A stretch of DNA of 7,204 nt. Origin: Pirellulaceae bacterium (GTDB lineage: Bacteria; Planctomycetota; Planctomycetia; Pirellulales; Pirellulaceae). Each line of letters opens with the position of its first letter. Within the stretch, counting starts at the first letter, position 1. Shown piece by piece: positions 4,907-7,204 of this stretch. The notes beneath the pieces were generated by a model. It ran no database searches. It was not told the origin of the DNA and saw only the letters and a program-made list of their open reading frames with translations. The position numbers were made by a program, and so were the translations under genes. The stretch is taken from positions 1 to 7,204 of the forward strand of contig JADLDX010000283.1 in assembly GCA_020846515.1 (NCBI GenBank). Reading direction: 5' to 3'.

Positions 4907-7204
4907 CTATTTGGGTTTGTCAGCCGCCGGGGGAGGGGCCGCTTCTTTGGGAATAATGACCTTCTGAAGGCGAGCTCGCAACGCTTCAGGTACGGTAACG
5001 ATGACCTGCACGGCCATGTCGCACTCCATCAGCTTTTGAACTTTGGGAGGCGCCAGTGGATTGTTGACGGTGCTGGATGATGTTTGCGTTACGGCTATTC
5101 GACCCAAGGCCTTGGTTAAAGGAAGTTCCTTGTCGACCGCTGCCTGGAGGGCATCAAAAAAGGCTTGCTCGGCATTGCCCAACTCTTCCCAAGCGACGCG
5201 AAAAATTTCGCCCGCTTCCGACGTCAGACTGAGAATCGCTTCGCGTTGTTCTTGTGGCAGTTTCGCTACTAACGGCTGAATAATGGTGTTGTTCGAATAA
5301 GTAGCAAATATCTCAACAAGACCTTTCTCTAATTCGGCCAACTCTTCTTTTTCTTTTTTGTCTTTGGCAACCTGTAGTTTGCCGAATCGAAGCACTTGAG
5401 CAATGATCGGTTCAAGCTTTCGCCGCTGTAACGCGCAGTTACACTTAGCTTCCAACGCGCTTGTATCAACCTTGCCAAGGAAAAGCTCGTTACGAATCAA
5501 TTGGAGTACCAGGTTTGGCCGCGGACCTTTCCATTTCTCTAGCGATTCAGCATACCTGACATGCGCCGCTCGCAGCGCATCAAACTCGCGAGCCATACTC
5601 TCAATGCTCGCGTTATCTAATAGTTTCTCCGCGGGCAGCGTCAGCGTATCGCGATTGATCGACGTTTTGCTTTCCCCGTACGACAAGCTGGTCGCGGCAG
5701 TCGTGCTCAGTTGAGGCGGTGACACCTTGACACTGATACTCTGATCGGGCGTCATCGGAGCCAGCAGTTTCTCCACCGAAATTTCTACCACGCTGGCATC
5801 CATGACGATCAGTTCAGGCGAAACGACGACGGTGTGGCCCTCGTTGTTGCGAGTTGGATAAGTCAATCTCACGCGCAAGAGCTGACCGATGTCGGCCAGG
5901 GTTACCGTATACTTGTCTTTGTCATGAATAGGCGCCCATTTGTCATCCACTTGATTGTTGCGTTCCCAGGTCCACTGACGATTGCTGCCTGGCTCGATCT
6001 CGTCGGGATCTTGGTCGCGAATGAAGCTGGGTGTTAGCACCGCACCAAGGGCATAGGCTTGAGGTTGAGTCTTTTGGGTACTATCAACGATATTGAACTC
6101 GAGATCTGGATTGGCGCCAGCTTTTAATCTGAGCGAAAAGTTGGTCGAGACCGACGTACCATCCATGTCGTAAAGAATTTCAAATTCAAAGCTCTGAGTT
6201 TCTGTTTTTAGTTTTGGCTTTTCGCCACTCCAAGTCAGAAAACCTTCGGAACTGACCTCAAGGAACTTGAAGTCTTGACCATCGAGTTTGATTTTGATCT
6301 TCGAGGGCTCAACGGTTCGATCACTGCCTTCAAAGCAGACTTGTGTCAGCGTGGAAAGGCCTAAACTTTCCTTACCTAGATCCAGTTCCTTGGCCGTGGG
6401 CTTGCATATCAACTTCGGCACCGGTTTGCCAATCCCGGCCACGTCACCACTGGCTTCGGGTAGAGAAGGAACGGGAGGCCTGACCGGTTCCAGCGGCAGA
6501 GGAGTTGCGTCGGGCGTTGCTGTAGGATGTAGCTCTGGAGCAGGAGCATTGCCTGTCTGACTATTGTTTTGAGCCTGCTCACCGCCAGCGGGTTTGGGAC
6601 GCATAAGTAGGAAAGCGGTAACAGCCAAGAGCAGCGCGGCGATCACGGCCGAGACACCGACAATAAACCAGACGGGATTGATAGAGGTAGTCGGTTGAGC
6701 AGCCGCTTGCGGAACCTTCAAGTGCTTGGGCGGCACCAATGGACGTGGCGGTAGTTTTTTGGGCGCCGTGGGTGGTTGGCTAACGAGGTCCTCGGGTTGG
6801 AGCTCGTATTCGTCGTCCGGGGCCAAGCTGTCAGCAGCGCCGATGGATGAAGCAGGTAACGCCCGCACCGATTGAGACTTGGGAGCCGGCTTTTCTTCGC
6901 CGCCGATCACCTGCCCAGCCCTGGCCGCCAATACGGCCGGTGAATCAGGCGGGACACCCAGTTTTTTGGTCAAGTCGATCACGTCGCCCCGCGCGATCGA
7001 CATGCGAGCTTCATCGCTGCCGGCCACCACACACCGGACTTTGCAATCCACATCCGGCGGCAAGCTAGTGCAGTAGGTGCTGAAGGTGGCTTTCCAGCGC
7101 ATCTTCTCAGGCAGCAGCGCCACAGCCTCGCGCATTAACTCACTCAACTGCGTCGATTGCTTTTCCGAGAAGATAATCCACAGAGGCTTGGGGGATGCCT
7201 TGAG
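4907..7204 (-). CDS. GAP1-like (GTPase-associated protein 1) membrane protein with Ig-like ectodomain (5' end missing)
   Basis: The frame is open from the right edge to TAG at 4909-4907, giving 765 visible residues; the start is outside the window. A TTG at 7147 could serve as a start, but family-like sequence continues upstream of it (PKPLWIIFSEKQ), so the gene is better read as truncated. Residues 5-98 (ALLPEKMRWKATFSTYCTSL, DVDCKVRCVVAGSDEA, GDVIDLTKKLG, PAVLAARAGQ) match my memory of the end of the GAP1-N2/M region found in planctomycete and myxobacterial GTPase-linked systems. Then come an acidic linker (about 125-140), a proline-rich basic stretch (about 143-170) and one membrane span (177-201). 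Outside lie a Pro/Thr-rich linker (205-255), a beta domain (about 262-361) and a second Ig/cadherin-like domain (about 368-469). The second shows the typical pattern WTWER...WAPI...YTVTLADIGQLLRV...Y. Residues 525-700 are helical, with a charged coiled-coil-like KDKKEKEELAELEKG (614-628). The tail is Pro/Ala/Lys-rich. It is first in the visible operon. The GAP1 assignment is by eye and moderately sure; the topology is more secure. Confidence 0.85.
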   Translation of the reverse strand, partial: LKASPKPLWIIFSEKQSTQLSELMREAVALLPEKMRWKATFSTYCTSLPPDVDCKVRCVVAGSDEARMSIARGDVIDLTKKLGVPPDSPAVLAARAGQVIGGEEKPAPKSQSVRALPASSIGAADSLAPDDEYELQPEDLVSQPPTAPKKLPPRPLVPPKHLKVPQAAAQPTTSINPVWFIVGVSAVIAALLLAVTAFLLMRPKPAGGEQAQNNSQTGNAPAPELHPTATPDATPLPLEPVRPPVPSLPEASGDVAGIGKPVPKLICKPTAKELDLGKESLGLSTLTQVCFEGSDRTVEPSKIKIKLDGQDFKFLEVSSEGFLTWSGEKPKLKTETQSFEFEILYDMDGTSVSTNFSLRLKAGANPDLEFNIVDSTQKTQPQAYALGAVLTPSFIRDQDPDEIEPGSNRQWTWERNNQVDDKWAPIHDKDKYTVTLADIGQLLRVRLTYPTRNNEGHTVVVSPELIVMDASVVEISVEKLLAPMTPDQSISVKVSPPQLSTTAATSLSYGESKTSINRDTLTLPAEKLLDNASIESMAREFDALRAAHVRYAESLEKWKGPRPNLVLQLIRNELFLGKVDTSALEAKCNCALQRRKLEPIIAQVLRFGKLQVAKDKKEKEELAELEKGLVEIFATYSNNTIIQPLVAKLPQEQREAILSLTSEAGEIFRVAWEELGNAEQAFFDALQAAVDKELPLTKALGRIAVTQTSSSTVNNPLAPPKVQKLMECDMAVQVIVTVPEALRARLQKVIIPKEAAPPPAADKPK

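Larger units (their letters stand above)
1..7204 (-). other. Probable single operon of four membrane-protein genes
   Basis: All four genes lie on the minus strand, with gaps of 69, 14 and 11 bp and no convincing terminator between them. The two short gaps leave no room for separate promoters. All four products carry membrane spans. Two neighbouring products share GYF_2 modules, which supports functional linkage beyond chance co-orientation. The operon extends past both edges, because the first and last genes are cut. No stretch longer than 300 bases lacks a gene. Confidence 0.7.

Noticed and set aside
7145..7147. TTG as the true start of the GAP1-like gene
   Set aside because: The frame is open to the right edge, and the upstream codons (PKPLWIIFSEKQ) look like a continuation of the same domain.
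1..7204. CRISPR arrays, insertion sequences, tRNAs, rRNAs or long direct repeats
   Set aside because: Nothing of these kinds was seen by eye on either strand; almost all bases are coding.

Overview
The window looks like chromosomal DNA from a planctomycete, probably Pirellulales-like. This is inferred from four things: GYF_2-type (GYF-like) domains in two adjacent genes, a GYF_2/trypsin-like membrane protease, very long single-span membrane proteins of unknown function, and near-absence of Shine-Dalgarno sites. Base composition is moderate. I see no mobile element, CRISPR array, tRNA or rRNA, and nothing convincing on the plus strand.

Layout: all coding capacity is on the minus strand, so genes read from right to left. 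(1) 7204-4907 is the 3' part of a large gene whose start lies beyond the right edge. Its visible N-terminus resembles the end of the GAP1 (GTPase-associated protein 1, N2/M type) region. It is followed by a proline-rich stretch, one membrane span, two Ig-like beta domains and a helical tail. (2) After a 69-bp gap, 4837-1892 encodes a 981-residue, mostly helical single-span protein that I cannot assign to a named family. (3) After 14 bp, 1877-948 encodes a 309-residue protein with two GYF_2-like modules and three membrane spans, starting at GTG. (4) After 11 bp, 936-1 is the start of a gene cut by the left edge. It encodes two GYF_2 domains, one membrane span and the beginning of a trypsin/HtrA-like protease domain that includes the catalytic histidine.

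The tight spacing and common strand point to one operon. All four products are predicted membrane proteins with their N-termini in the cytoplasm. Three of them (1, 2 and 4) carry a long extracytoplasmic part after a single span. A reasonable hypothesis is a membrane-spanning complex with a cytoplasmic GAP1-like/GYF side and an extracytoplasmic Ig-like/helical/protease side. Known GAP1-type systems pair with GTPases in predicted conflict or signalling systems, so a GTPase gene would be expected beyond the right edge, but none is visible here. Family names come from motif recognition by eye and were not checked by a profile search.
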